A stretch of DNA of 64,000 bases from Lepraria neglecta (GCA_033220425.1 CM065646.1:999501-1063500), one strand, 5' to 3'. Positions 1 through 11,562 are shown, counted from the stretch's first letter. Translations and numbers: made by a program. Notes: generated by a model from the sequence alone, not told the origin.

Positions 1-843
1 ATCATCATTCCTATCACGCTGATTGTGCTTCCACATCATGCCAAGGACAACGCCCCAGACCTTGCCAGCTGTCAAACGAGCAGTCCTTGTGGACACGGCG
101 GGACGAGCATCGTCAGCAACAGCCTATGCCGTTGTATCTGCGCCAATGGCTTCACAGGATCTACGTGCAACTCGCCCGCTGATAGCGGCTGTACAACTAC
201 TGACATCCCCGTCACTGGCTCTGCCACCATCTACCACAACGCGACGCTTGGTGACAGCCTCCCCCGAATTATTACCGGCGCCAAACCCAATTTCAGTATC
301 CCTATAACTTCCTACACCATTCTTTCCCTCTTCAGTGCCACCAATCTCACCTGCTCTTCCGAAAATGCTCTCGTCACATTCAATGGGCAGTCGCAACGCC
401 GCGACGAACCCTTTCCACTCCTGTTAGAGGACGTCATCCTCCTACCCACAAAGGTCCACACCCACCCTTCACATACACTTCACGCTCGAGGTGGCGCCGC
501 CCAGACCTCTAACAGCATCATCTTTGCTGCTCCCACTGGCGATATGTCCAACTCAGCTCCCGCACCCACGACAAGCGCCACGTCCCCCTCTGGCGGAAAC
601 ATCAAACCTATTACCCAGCCAGTCCTCGATTTCGCCCGCACGGCCGTTCTTTTCATCTTCCAAGAAACTTCGTCATTAGAAACAACTACAATTGCGTTGA
701 ACAGGCTGCAGGCTACATTGGCCGGTGGGAAGTCGTTTGATGCGAGTCAGACGAGTGCAGGTGGCAATATCACAGTCGACCTTTGGGCTATGAGAGTGGA
801 TTTTGGGAATGGGACACACTACGGGGCTCCAGCTCCAGGATGA
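1..843 (+). CDS. EGF-like domain membrane protein, C-terminal part (5' end outside window)
   Basis: The frame is open from base 1 to the TGA at 841-843, so the gene begins upstream of the window. The first residues (IIIPITLIVL) look like the end of a transmembrane helix. They are followed by a cysteine-rich EGF-like module: CQTSSPCGHGGTS, then CRCICANGFTGSTC, at about residues 21-55. The rest is Ser/Thr-rich with N-glycosylation sequons (NLT, NIT, NGT), as expected of an extracellular face. I read it as the single-pass fungal type with a long cytosolic N-terminus, one helix and an outside EGF-like domain. The molecular role of this family is unknown to me. No intron is visible in the part shown. 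The start and total length cannot be judged. Confidence 0.7.
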   Translation: MIIPITLIVLPHHAKDNAPDLASCQTSSPCGHGGTSIVSNSLCRCICANGFTGSTCNSPADSGCTTTDIPVTGSATIYHNATLGDSLPRIITGAKPNFSIPITSYTILSLFSATNLTCSSENALVTFNGQSQRRDEPFPLLLEDVILLPTKVHTHPSHTLHARGGAAQTSNSIIFAAPTGDMSNSAPAPTTSATSPSGGNIKPITQPVLDFARTAVLFIFQETSSLETTTIALNRLQATLAGGKSFDASQTSAGGNITVDLWAMRVDFGNGTHYGAPAPG

Positions 844-2788
844 CACCCATGAGCGTGTTCTACCAGTTCTCCCTTTTTCTGGAACGACCGAATGGTCATC
901 TCGGAAGACTCCGGCAGTAGCATTGGGTGTCAGCCACGAGCGCATTTCCACCACGGGTAGGAAATTATTAGGCCACCCAGGCCACCTCCCCGAGCCGCTC
1001 ATCTCCACAACTGGACCATATACTCTATACCCACGCCATGTTTCCTTTGCATTACGGCGTACGGCGCAGCATATTGACACGGATGAGCATACTCTGTACA
1101 GGGTTAATGTCTGGATAATGGTATGATGGATGGATCTCGACTTGACATAAGTCAAAAGTGCGATATGGTATATGTTTTGGTACCGTACCCTCTGATGTTT
1201 ATGGCTGGCAATCTATCTGCATTTTGAGCAATATTATTTTCTGTAACACCATGTCATGGTGCATTTGCTGTACACTTCATCTGGAGAACTTGATACCACA
1301 TCTTAGCGACATCTAAACCACCACATCATAGCGCTTCTGCTGCTCTATGCATCATAATTACATAGCTAAAGCAGACATAACAATCTTATCAGACTACACT
1401 ATCAAATCTACTGCATCCGATGCATTAGAATTGCCGAGTCATCTTTCTGAGGCTAACACATTTCGTAACCCGTCTCGTAAAGCCTCCGCGTCCCATCCTT
1501 TCGCTTCAGTGAATAAGCGTCGACCGCTCTCACCCACAAGGGAAAGAAAAGGAGTGAAGGATTGTGAACTCTACGACCTTGATCAGCACGTCATCGATCT
1601 TTCAATCGTATTCCCTACGAAAAGGAATCATCTTTGACACATTCTAGTTCGGGGGGGGTTTTTTTGCCCGGTTACAACCTTGTATAATGCTGACTGAGGG
1701 AGCGATAGTCGGTGTGGGGGTTCAAGGATCCAAGCGAATCATCATCCTGCGCAAGTGCATTGATCGTCGCGTAGGCGTAGGACGAGATGGAGCCGGCCAC
1801 GGGGCCTGGGATTGTTACAAGCGAAGGAGCGTCAGTGGGGGTAGATGAGCGAAGGAATGGTGGGGGGGGGATGGTGGGGCATTGGGTGTTGGGTGGGGAG
1901 GGGGAGGGCGGATAAGACTAGGGACCAAGGATTGACCCTGATATAAGAACAGAGGAGCGAGAGCGGTCGAGGTGTTCGTGATTTTCATGGCGTTACGTTA
2001 CGCTTGGATATGTGATGTACATGGAAGTTTCAGCATGGGGGAGGAGTAGTGCCAGGGAGATGGGCGGTTGCATTGATGAAGGTTGGCAGTTTGGCTGCTG
2101 GACTTGGTAAGTGAGCAGGGTTTGCGACGAGAGATAGATAGCACGAAGTGTGCACAGGACGCGGCGTTATGATGGGTCGGTTCGGTTCGGTTGCACTAGA
2201 GAATCCTGGTGGGTGCCGGTTCCAGCATGGAATCTGCCAAGGAAAAGTGGTGGTTACACTGAAGCTTTGTCGGATAAGAAGTGCACTCATGTCATGGGGA
2301 AGGCGTTGCGCCGTTATCCGTCATACTAAAGAAATGTAGTCAAGTGCCAGTCAGTGTTTCAGCAGGGATTGATGCCAAGGCATGCTGGCGGTTGCATCAA
2401 GGCCCTGGCTAATAATGGTCGGCTCCCTTGGCATCAAGATCATTGCGAAAACCCGGATCAATCACCTCTATTGCAATCTAGTCGCCGAACTGCGATATAT
2501 GATCTATTCAGATAAATGAGGTAGGCCGGAGATCGAGCTGTCGACCCAAGCCAAGCCAAAGAGCCGCGTCCAATTCCGTTTACAATTTGGAACCGGGAAA
2601 CCCTTTGTAGCAATATTGTCCTATTTCCCAAGTGTCCTGTCCTGCCAAGGAGAAAAGCAACCCTGAGAAGGAGAAAAGTCGCCCGACTTTTAGAAGTGAA
2701 ATTCGTCTCTGTCGTCGATATCGTAGACCAAAGTGGGCGGAAGCCTGCCAAAAGGGTACCCAGACTTAGACTCGTGCGCCATCGAAGC
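844..2788. other. Intergenic region with a G-rich tract
   Basis: About 1.9 kb without a supportable gene. It holds the 3' flank of the EGF-like gene, a G9/T7 homopolymer junction near 1651-1667 and a strongly G-rich + strand tract at about 1858-1912. Short open frames here (for example 1347-1637) have no recognisable protein features. Confidence 0.5.
1858..1912 (+). repeat. G-rich tract with quadruplex potential
   Basis: At least six runs of three or more G lie within about 55 bases, including runs of nine and five. They are separated by loops of one to a few bases. This fits the usual G-quadruplex motif. It lies between two genes with no coding sequence on either strand. A role is inference only. 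Confidence 0.55.
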
Positions 2789-4525
2789 CTAAGAAGACTC
2801 CTTCACCGAAGCGTCAAAGACGTTCGACCTCTCATAATCTCTTCCTGGCCGCCACATCTGAGGCTGAAAAGCCTGATTCGTATAGTGTGCCGGGTCTTCT
2901 CTTTTGGACATGTCAGGACTGTCTCTAATCAAAAGAGTCATCTCCTGAACAGCAGACGAAGTCTCGGAGGAAAACATAGGCAGATAGGTAGGCAACTCAC
3001 TCTCTAGTAAAGTTCGTGGTTTGAGGCTCAGTACTGGCCCTGGCTTTTGCCTGGTGCAAGTCGAAGTCTAGCTGTTCACTTGTGTACAGGAATCTCCTTT
3101 CCATTGGCTGAGGTTTTGGTTCCGCTGGACGTTGCTCTGTCGAGGCTGGCGACGTTGCTTGGCTGGATGGGGAGAGGCCCTCTTTGGTGCTAGTCGCTGG
3201 GCTTATGGTGTTTTGCGGTGGTGAAGGTAAAGATTCGCTTGGGGGGTGGTAGGGCAGGTCTCCGAAAGATGGGGGCATGCCCATTGTGAAGCCTGGGATG
3301 TCGCGTAGTACGTCTAGATCTGCAGTCTGGGAGTAAGCAGTAGCAGTAGCAGACGCTAGAAATGTTGGAGCATTGGAGACGAATTGGATCTCAGGATTGG
3401 AAAGCGCTGGAATCGCCATTTGGGCAATGTCTTCGGCCTTGTACAATAGATCATAATGGCCACTGTCGACGATTAGCATCCGTGTGCTTGCAAGTTCGTC
3501 ACAGCTGGAAGACGTACGGTCGATACAAGAGCCGAATAGTAGATGCACTGTCCACGACGTTGCCATCCGCGTCGAGCACCGAAAAGTTGTGAGGCGTGAC
3601 CTCCTCGCCTACGCTTCTATCTAGGTATAAAACCTCGATAGCGATGCCGGCTTCATTGATGAGGGCTGTGGCAAGAGCCTGCAGACCGACGTGCTCAAGC
3701 TCAACGGAGAAAGGCTCGATGTTGGTTGAACAGTATGTGTGCACATCGCTGTCTGGTAGGAAATCCGCATAGAAGGCGTCGTGTGACTTCATCCACGCTG
3801 CCGTAATAAGCTGGTTCAGATTTAGTATATCTAGCGGGAAGTAGGGTGGCTTGGATCGGAATGCCTACCCTGAAATGAAATGTGAGTGAATTTTGAGTAG
3901 TCACATCGTTGAAGGCAGCAAGCAATGCTGCACCACCATCATGATTTGGCAGACTCGCAGCCGTCTGTTCGAGCAGGGCAAAGGTGACATCAACGATGTC
4001 CTCGTACGCATAATCAGGAAAGCCAACTGATTCAAATCTTTTGATGTATTCTTGGAGCTTGGTCAATTCCGTTTGGACTTTGGCCTTGTCGCCAATGCGA
4101 AGGAGAGCTTCGAAGTAGCCAAAGGCGAGAGCTTGTAAGGCCGTTAGTTGATGCGATTGCTGTAACGTAGTATCTGAAAATCAGATCGAAGGCCTACCTC
4201 TCCAGCCGCAATTGCCGTCACCCCTCAGCGTGCGGTAGTGAGAATATTTTGAAGGAAGGGCCTAGCCGAGATTGCGATTAGCAACACAAGGAGGTGCTTC
4301 TAATGATAGTGGGAGCATACCTTGGTCTTGTGGACGTAGATTGGGTCCGCTTGGGCGTACTCAGCTACGAGTGCTTGGGTTGATTGTTGCTTTCCAACGA
4401 AAGGTCCCTAGCGAGCTTGTTAGACTACTTTCGATGTGAAGGTAGCTTATTTTGAGTACTGTGATTTCTGGCACATAGTCGCTGGACATTCTTTCCATGT
4501 CTGCTAATTCCTGTTCTGAGGCCAT
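2789..4525 (-). CDS. Otubain-like ubiquitin thioesterase (peptidase C65)
   Basis: Deubiquitinating cysteine protease of the OTU/otubain type. I join seven exons: 4525-4460, 4407-4321, 4261-4198, 4131-3869, 3810-3518, 3462-3001 and 2924-2789. All introns are GT-AG of 52-76 nt with matching phases, and the protein is 456 residues. Exon 2 has the otubain N-terminal signature (GPFVGKQQS, then EYAQADPIYVHKTK). The catalytic Asp/Cys block GDGNCGWRALAFGYFE is split by intron 3. The catalytic His lies in RPGHYDLLYK, split by intron 5. A Pro/Ser-rich linker follows, then a tail (DPAHYTNQAFQPQMW) of the kind seen at the end of fungal otubains. Without the last 76-nt intron the frame stops at 2997, which would lose that tail. 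It probably acts in cytosol or nucleus on ubiquitin chains. Confidence 0.9.
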
Positions 4526-5928
4526 GATGTCCCCAGGTGGCGTGCGATTGAGAGATCGGAGAGAGTTTCTTCACAGCAGTAAAATTACGGTATAGAGTGC
4601 CTCGGAAGGGGTGAAGGATGAATGAGAGTGCCGCTCAAACAGTTCTGCTGCTCAATGTTGACCGTTCTGAGGAGAGATAAGAAAGGCAGATGACGATTAT
4701 TGCCAGAGTTGCCAGAGTTGCCAGAGGATGTCGCATCAATGGGAATTCCGATGGAAGTTACGTGGGGTGCATAGTCGAGTGGTTATCACACCACGCCCAG
4801 GAGGATATACACGGCAAGTAGAGAGCAAATATGATATGAAAGGAGGCAAGTGGTAGATGGCAGAAGGTCTCATCGGTTCAAGATTCCAGAGTGACCTTTC
4901 CCAGAGGTTGAAGCCTACGTGGACCCCTTTGTCCTTCCCCCTCCCCCGTCTGCAGCAGCCCGTCTCATCCAAGGACGACAAAATTCATGGAAGATCAAGA
5001 GAAGATGTTGGCATTTCATGTCATATTGTTCTTGCGAGGACCCGAATGCCGATTGTAGATGGATGGTTGATGAGATCTACGAGTGTGTGCAGATCACTGC
5101 ACAGGCCTTTTCTAGATGGGCATAGAATTTGCCGATCCCTTCAACCACGGCTAAAGCACCAAGGCACCATGCAGGCCCCACGATATCTTGGACAGCTGGC
5201 AGTCTACTAATATATACGGCTACTTGTACTTTAACAGAATGACATGGCCCCTTCGGACGCCTGGAGCGGAGAAAGCAGCAGCAATGGATGGACCAATTAG
5301 AGAAAGGGTACGAGCGTGTACTATTCCGCAGCGGGCCAATATATCTACAATTCTGCCTACGCAATTGCCATGAACGAGTCATTTTTACTCGACTCATATG
5401 CGGCTGGGGTGGGGCACCTCGACTGCATCTGGTTACGCACACGTCAGAGCTATCTTAACGCCCGGACTACATGCTTAGGAAAATAAATATGCATCCTAGA
5501 CATGCAGTTCTCCTTGTGGCTTTGGTGGCTCCTTTTGAGAGGCACACATCTCACAATATTGACCAGTCGTTCGGCACAGCTCTGATAGGTGATTGCTAAC
5601 AAGGTTTCTGAAAGAACAATTGATCGAAGCTTATTGCCATCTCTGCGTAAGCACCAAAGGTAGCTGCATTGCTACCTGATCGCCGTTGGACGGCTGTGGC
5701 CGTGTGGATCTGCTGGAAATGCTTAGTTCCCTCATAGGTACAAGGTTACTGACCTGGTAGACACATGGCTAAATGTTAACCGTGCCAGCCTTGCAGAACT
5801 AGTTCCATGGCATGGTCTCTCCGATGTCGCATGTAAAGCGTGCTATTGATTGAATCCGTTCATCCATCCGTCCCGTCTGTACGCACTGTCCATCGGCCGT
5901 GCAGCTGTGCAAGAGGCCTATCTTGCGC
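4526..5928. other. Intergenic region
   Basis: About 1.4 kb between the otubain start and the CSN2 stop. It contains the otubain promoter, with a 9-bp unit (gttgccaga) repeated three times at about 4700-4728. I see no gene: the open frames around 4736-5442 lie on both strands and have no family features. Confidence 0.5.
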
Positions 5929-7656
5929 TCAGTTCAACACCATTGACCCACCTCGCGCACCAACGAGGCCTTTCTTTGGATGCTTTGCTCTGCCGCCGCC
6001 AAAACCACCAGCTCCATGCCCTGCAGCGCCACCGCCGCGTGTGCCGGTCGATACCAAACCTGTCATCGCCGTGCCTCCTAAAGATTGCGAATCATCGGCC
6101 TTGAATCCCTCGCTTTCCTCAAGAACCGTCCTGCAAAGCGACCCAATCGCAGAAGTCCATTCCTTCATTGCATGCGTGCGGTCCGCGTCACTGCGGTTGT
6201 CAATCTCAACCGTACCTTTCTCCTGGTTGATCTTGCCTTCTAGCTTCTTGTCGAGAATGAGAAAGCCAATAATATCTTGCACTTCCACTACCGAAATCTT
6301 GAGCTGCTTGGCAATGAAGGCCAAAGTAAAACGAGTGTACGGGGCGATTAATTTCAGCACTCCGCTCGTCCGCAAGCTTCGAGTGACCTCGTCGATATTT
6401 TCTGCGATAAACGGATCTGCTAGAACATCCTTGTTATTCTGCAGAATGGACTCGTATCGGTGAATGTCGTTCTGTTGGTAAGCGTCGACTAGATCCGTCA
6501 TGGCAGATATTCGGGGGTCGTTCTTGTATGGCTTGGTCTCTTGCGACTCGAAAGGATTGATGTCGGATTTCATAAGCATAGTCGTGAGGACCAGATACTT
6601 CAGGACCTGTATGCGTTGTAGTGAACCCGCCTCATCGTAGTTTCTGAACGATTCGAAGAAGTCCGTTTGGGCTTCCTTCCAGTTTTCTTCGCTCATGTGC
6701 ATTTTGCCACCACATTCTCGGATGATACCCATAATCTTGGGGTGAGGGACTGCGGACCGGACCTTCAAAGCTCGTTGATAAAGTGCCTATGCCAATGTAT
6801 TAGTGTTGTTACAGCGAGTCAGGACAAATGATTCTCACTTTTAAGCGTTTGTTGTTTCTCGTATCGGCGTACATCTGGATCTCTAGGGCGTAGATTTCCA
6901 AAGCATAGGTGCCTTTGCTGGGGTCGTCTGTGCCATCTTCTTTCTGACATGCCCGATGTAGCTCTCTGACCAGCTTCACTAGTTGGCCATATTCTCTCCG
7001 CTCCAACCATAAGCGAGCAAGCTTGATGTTTGTCTTCAACCATAACCGCTCGTTGTTGGTGCTCTGAAATGATTCTAGTGTTTGGGAGTAGAATTTTTCC
7101 ATGCAGTGGTAGGCCTTGTCATCTTCTGCACCTTTCTCGATAAAGTCCAGCATGTTGTTGATCGACTTCTCCGAGTAGTTGCGTGTGACTGCAGACTTGA
7201 CATAGGTCAGGAGCTCGGTGTAGTGTTCGACAGCCTGGATCATAAGTGAGCAGTAAGCGTTGTAATAACCTTGTCTGCTTCGTACCTTGTCGTATTTCCC
7301 AAGCTTGAACTCTAGCTTTACAGCCTGCTTTAAGCCTTTGAAGCCCCTGGAGTGACAGTGTAAGCACGTAGAGTATATCAGGGCCAGGCTTGGAAGACTT
7401 ACCAATCTCCTTTCTCGTCTTCGAGAGCTGGCATGCCTAGGAACTCCTCAATGGCCTCATCAGGATTGTCTGCCTTCATCTGCTTTGCGTTGTAGTATTT
7501 GTTTTCGATGCCAACATCCCCCGTCTCCTCTTCATCATCATCTTCGTACTCAAAGTCATACCTTCGGGGAATTAGCTTGAAAGGTCAGGACGTACGACAC
7601 GCTGTGACTTACTGCTCCTGATCAGAATCCTGCATAAAATCATCATCGTCCGACAT
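5929..7656 (-). CDS. csnB (CSN2): COP9 signalosome complex subunit 2
   Basis: Subunit 2 of the COP9 signalosome, the cullin deneddylase that regulates SCF ubiquitin ligases. Five exons: 7656-7613, 7561-7403, 7346-7286, 7234-6839 and 6786-5929, with introns of 51-56 nt; 505 residues. The acidic N-terminus (MSDDDDFMQDSD) and the strongly conserved helical-repeat blocks (LLTYVKSAVTRNYSEKSINN; GTYALEIYALEIQMY; PHPKIMGIIRECGGKMH; INPFESQETKPYKNDP) match CSN2. The PCI domain covers roughly residues 300-450. The third intron is 51 nt, a multiple of three with no stop, so read-through would add 17 residues in frame; family alignment argues for splicing (YDK to AVEHY). The Gly-rich C-terminal tail is typical of fungal members. 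It is divergent from CWC25. Confidence 0.96.
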
Positions 7657-8035
7657 AGTGCTCCGACTGAGGCCCGAAGGCTCTTTCTATGCAGCAGTTG
7701 TTTAGGCAATCCGGCAGTACAGCTCCAGGTGTTTTGAGAAGTAAGGCGACAAGATGTGTGTAGGAGTTCGAAGCTGTGATGTTGATTCCGGCTGAGGTGT
7801 TGGTCGAAGGCGCTCGAGGCGCTGCTTTTTATCGATAAGAATTAGTGGCTTGGCACTGCAACGGTTACTGAGAGGCGGCAACATCAACACCGCGGTGCCT
7901 ATGGATTTGTGTCAACTCTTTACCCAGACTTTGGCAGCACATCCGCCCTTCTCCTCAAGAGTCTTTGACTGCGTCCTTCCAGGCCATAAAGGTCACCTTT
8001 CCCTCCCTTCATCTCCCTGAACAACACCAGCCAAA
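7657..8035. promoter_or_regulatory. Shared divergent promoter, csnB / CWC25
   Basis: The 379 bp between the two start codons is the only upstream sequence for both genes. A pyrimidine-rich run precedes the CWC25 start. No specific operator is claimed. Confidence 0.5.
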
Positions 8036-9430
8036 ATGGGAGGCGATCTCAACTTAAAGAAATCATGGCACCCCGTGCTTATGAGCAATCAGCGCCGAGT
8101 ATGGGAGGAAGAAAAGAAAGCGCTCGACGAGCGCAAGCGGATAGAACAGATGATGAAGGAGCGCCAAGAGGAACGCAACATCCAGGAGATTCAGGAGATG
8201 CAAGAAGCAGCGGGCGGTACCAAACGTCTACAGCGCGTGGAGTTTATGTATAACGGCCCCTCTGCTGGACAAACAGGCACCACTGAGGAGATGGAGGGAT
8301 ATCTACTGGGCAAGAGGAGGATCGATGGGCTGATTAAGGGCACTGAGAATAAAAAATTGGAGAAGGGAGCTGACGAGGATTCGTTCATGGCTGCGAAGAA
8401 TGCGAACACTGTTCGGGATACCACTGCTAAGATACGGGAGGATCCTATACTGGCAATCAAACAGAAGGAACAAGCTGCATACGAGGCATTGATGAATGAT
8501 CCCGTTAGTCGAAGACGGCTACTCAAAGAGGCAGGGCAAGGTGTCAAGCCGAAGGAGAAAGAGCGACATAAGCACAGACATCACCATCACCACCACCATC
8601 ATCATCGAGATCGAGACCGAGATCGAGAAGACCGCCACCGCGACAAGCGAAGGCGCCCGGACGAGGACGACCGACACCACTGGAGCAGCAGAAAGGATGA
8701 GGAGGAAGATCGATACCGAAGGAGAAGCTACAACGATTATAGGAGGCGCTCAGATTCTTCATCGTACTCTAGATCACCTTCACCCTACCGCCGTCGACGA
8801 TCACCCTCTCCATATGAGAGGCGGAGAAGCAGATCACCGCCTCCGTATAAGAGCAGGAGGAGCAGATCCCCCTCTCCATACCGTCGCTCCTCTAGAAGCT
8901 CACCTCGTCAGCAACAAAATGGCCATCGCTCGAGGTCACCACCCCGCAATCAACAAAATGGCCACCGCCTAAACCACAGCAAGAGCTTCCCAGCCAATCG
9001 CCCACAGCCTCGCCGCAACACCTCGTCACCAGAAGAAGAACCCAAAAATAAAGCAGAAGACAAGGTGGCAAAATTAGCAGCTATGATGTCAGGTGCCAAT
9101 GACTTGGAGAACCAACGTGCAACACGTCTCGCAGCTTTAGAGGAACAAGAGCGTGTAAGGCGAGAAGTGGAAGACAAGGTGGCAAAATTAGCAGCTATGA
9201 TGTCAGGTGCCAATGACTTGGAGAACCAACGTGCAACACGTCTCGCAGCTTTAGAGGAACAAGAGCGTGTAAGGCGAGAAGTGGAAGACAAGGCGAGGGA
9301 GCGAAGTTCTAAGTATGGTGGAAAAGGAGATTTCGTGCACAGCTTGAATCGGAAAGCAGGCGAGATGGATATCGGGGAGAGAATTAAAAGAGGCAGAGGA
9401 GGATTGGAAAGGGGTTTGGACGGGGAGTAG
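8036..9430 (+). CDS. CWC25: Pre-mRNA-splicing factor CWC25
   Basis: Spliceosome-associated factor that promotes the first transesterification step, after Prp2 action. Single exon, 464 residues, starting at the ATG after a CCAAA context. The N-terminus ([16 protein letters not shown], then [16 protein letters not shown]) is the CWC25/Cir_N domain, about residues 1-60, followed by the conserved block [11 protein letters not shown]. The middle is a His run plus Arg/Asp repeats, then an RS-like region of SPSPYRRR-type repeats (about 235-320). Near the C-terminus, a 38-residue segment beginning [13 protein letters not shown] is present twice in perfect tandem (DNA 9056-9283). In family members I would expect one copy. 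It should act in the nucleus. Confidence 0.93.
   Translation: MGGDLNLKKSWHPVLMSNQRRVWEEEKKALDERKRIEQMMKERQEERNIQEIQEMQEAAGGTKRLQRVEFMYNGPSAGQTGTTEEMEGYLLGKRRIDGLIKGTENKKLEKGADEDSFMAAKNANTVRDTTAKIREDPILAIKQKEQAAYEALMNDPVSRRRLLKEAGQGVKPKEKERHKHRHHHHHHHHHRDRDRDREDRHRDKRRRPDEDDRHHWSSRKDEEEDRYRRRSYNDYRRRSDSSSYSRSPSPYRRRRSPSPYERRRSRSPPPYKSRRSRSPSPYRRSSRSSPRQQQNGHRSRSPPRNQQNGHRLNHSKSFPANRPQPRRNTSSPEEEPKNKAEDKVAKLAAMMSGANDLENQRATRLAALEEQERVRREVEDKVAKLAAMMSGANDLENQRATRLAALEEQERVRREVEDKARERSSKYGGKGDFVHSLNRKAGEMDIGERIKRGRGGLERGLDGE
9056..9283 (+). repeat. Perfect 114-bp tandem duplication inside CWC25
   Basis: The copies start at 9056 and 9170, exactly 114 bp apart, and I see no mismatch between them. 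A few bases of a third copy (gaagacaagg) follow. The length is a multiple of three, so the frame is kept. The complete identity suggests a very recent event or an assembly artefact. Confidence 0.9.
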
Positions 9431-9688
9431 TATCTTGATACATTTCGCTGATACGGTTAGTACGTAATGCCCATGGCCGAATCAAATCTCAGTCCGGCCG
9501 ATAGCTCACGAATGTTATGCCATTGAAACCATAGAACTTGTTTCGTGTTCCGGTTTAGCGATGTCTAGCTTGTACTATCTTAAATTATTTATTACATCCA
9601 GCGTGACTTGCCACAAAACCCCATCTATTCACTCTTCCATATGTCTCAGTTTATCGTCAGATAATCCTTCCTCATATCCCTTTCTCCA

Positions 9689-11242
9689 TCAGAATTTTTT
9701 CACTTCAAGCATATTCAGCCAGTTCATCACCATCATAGCTTTGATCAAATTTCCTTTCAGATCGACATGCCTGCATAATCTCCCGCATCAGTCATAACCC
9801 AAGAAAGGTCGCGAGTGGATACTTACACTCCATCAAACTTATTACTCTGAATACTCGCATTCCAAGTCCCCAAATGCTCCAAACCTCTCCTCCCCAACCG
9901 CCTCCTCAAAAATCACCAACGCCTAATTCCCCTACGTTAACAATCCACTCATCCGGCTTGCCCTTCCCGCACACATTCGGCGTCAGGAGAAGCCTCGGCC
10001 AGAAGCCCGTCTCCCGTTTCCTCTCATGGCTTGTCGCTCCTGACGAAGATGAACTTGATGAAGGGGACAGCCAGGGCGCGGGCGCTTGGTTGAGCATTTT
10101 TTCGAGGATTAAGTCTAGCCAGTCGAGCGTTGCCTGTAGATCGAGGTCGTTCCAGAGGCCGTGGCTGAAGATGAAGGCGTAGAGGCGGGGAGATTTGGTG
10201 GATGGAACGAGGGAGCGCAGGCGGGTTAGCTCTTCGGGGGCGATGGGAGAAGCGGATCATTTGCTCGACTGCGGGGAACGGTTAGAGTTTGAGGAAACAG
10301 GAGAGTAGAGGGAGGTGGGGGAGAGAAGATTCTTACTCATGACATCGACCGTGTCAGCTGGACAGGCTAGACTGTCGGGATCGTTTTTAACGACATCTGC
10401 TGTTTTGAATATTCCTTGGATCGAGCAGGCTTTGACGTTGAACTGGTAGTTGCAGAAGCAATCTTTCCTACCGGTGCTGTTAGCATACTGCCGTTCCCTG
10501 TCGGCGAGACGTCGAAAATATTGTTTCAAGGCGTGAAATGATGCTTACCTCTCCTCAGGCGAAAAGTTCCAGTCAGTAACAGCACCATACCCCAAATCCT
10601 TCCTTATCAACACATTGATACTCCCAATAACATGCCTCATCATGCTATCCCCCACAATAATAACCTTCTCAAACCGACCCAAAATCTCACAGATCTCCTC
10701 GGTAGTAAACCAACGCATGTCGCAGCCTCGAGGCATATAAGGGGCGTCATTGCCGATACGTCCTCCGGACGATATGGCCGTGATCATGGACTTGCGGTCG
10801 GGACATAGGGGGCGAATGGCGCGTGCAGGTCGAGAGAGGAGATGTTACATGTGTTGCAGTATTTGTAGGAGGCGAAGGTGTCGATTGTGTCGGGGTAGCG
10901 GTGTGGGACGGGCTCGGGGGGTTGGAAGGCGGCGTTGGGGATGAAGGTTGCGTTGTAGGCGAGTGGAGATTTGAGGTAGGCTGGTCGACGATGCTGGAAG
11001 GGTTGGTCAGTTGATTGAGGACAGAGAGAAGGTAGGAGAGCCTGTACGGCGTGTTTGCTAAAAGAGAAAACCATTTGGTTCAGGACGAAGAAAGCTAGAA
11101 GACCGCCAACCACAAAGGCAATTCGTCGTGGTGTAACGGCCCATCGCTTCACCTTTGCAGCAGGCGACCACGAAGCAGCAGACTAGATCGGGGATGAGGC
11201 GACTGGTGTTGAAGGATCTAGCCTCTCTTTGAATTGCAACAT
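9689..11242 (-). pseudogene. Decayed SGNH / PC-esterase-like type II membrane protein gene
   Basis: The ancestral gene is still readable. A start lies at 11242 (MLQFKERLDPSTP). A transmembrane anchor (RRIAFVVGGLLAFFVLNQ) follows, then an SGNH block I (VIIVGDSMMRHVIG), a Cys-rich block (KDCFCNYQFNVKAC) and a terminal block (DGV|HVDLKGNL) carrying the expected catalytic His. Introns remain recognisable at 10468-10548, 10269-10336 and 9771-9826. It cannot be translated through. There is a TAG at 11183-11185; a frame break at a run of five G at 10808-10812; another near 10233-10240; and a TAG plus a further frame break between about 9870 and 9920. All lesions except the stops are single-base changes at short homopolymers. 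The protein would have been a Golgi or secretory esterase-like enzyme. The substrate is unknown. Confidence 0.75.
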
Positions 11243-11562
11243 ATTGACGAGGACAGGCTTGTGAATGAATGACGATCTAGTCAATTTGCATAACGCTGGA
11301 TATGAGGGACCATTCTACACAAAGAAATGAACGACGATGATTACGTTGACAAAGATTGGGGTGTGGACAAATGTATTATTAGAAATCAAGAGGGCGTAAG
11401 CCGAGCGAATTTCAAAGTGAAGGGCGGCAGCGTTGAAAAGTCTTCGTTACGCTCGGTGGAAGAGCAGCGAACGTACACGTTGGAGGGATGGTTCTTCAAC
11501 TCTGTCGCGGCAGAGGCTCGAAGTTTTGAATTTTTTCACCAAAGCTATGCCCATCCAATTAA
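11243..11562. other. Intergenic region
   Basis: 320 bp between the start of the decayed SGNH gene and the stop of the dehydrogenase gene. An open frame crosses it on the + strand but has no domain features and overlaps the dehydrogenase antisense. Confidence 0.5.

Noticed and set aside
676-1155. 159-residue open frame on the minus strand
   Set aside because: It overlaps the end of the EGF-like gene antisense and its composition follows that gene; no family features.
1347-1637. 96-residue + strand frame in intergenic DNA
   Set aside because: No domain, signal or conserved motif; consistent with chance.
7235-7285. Possible exon sequence within CSN2 (51 nt, no stop)
   Set aside because: Reading through keeps the frame, but CSN2 family alignment joins YDK directly to AVEHY, and the splice sites are good.
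9561-9797. 78-residue + strand frame after CWC25
   Set aside because: It is antisense to the last exon of the decayed SGNH gene.
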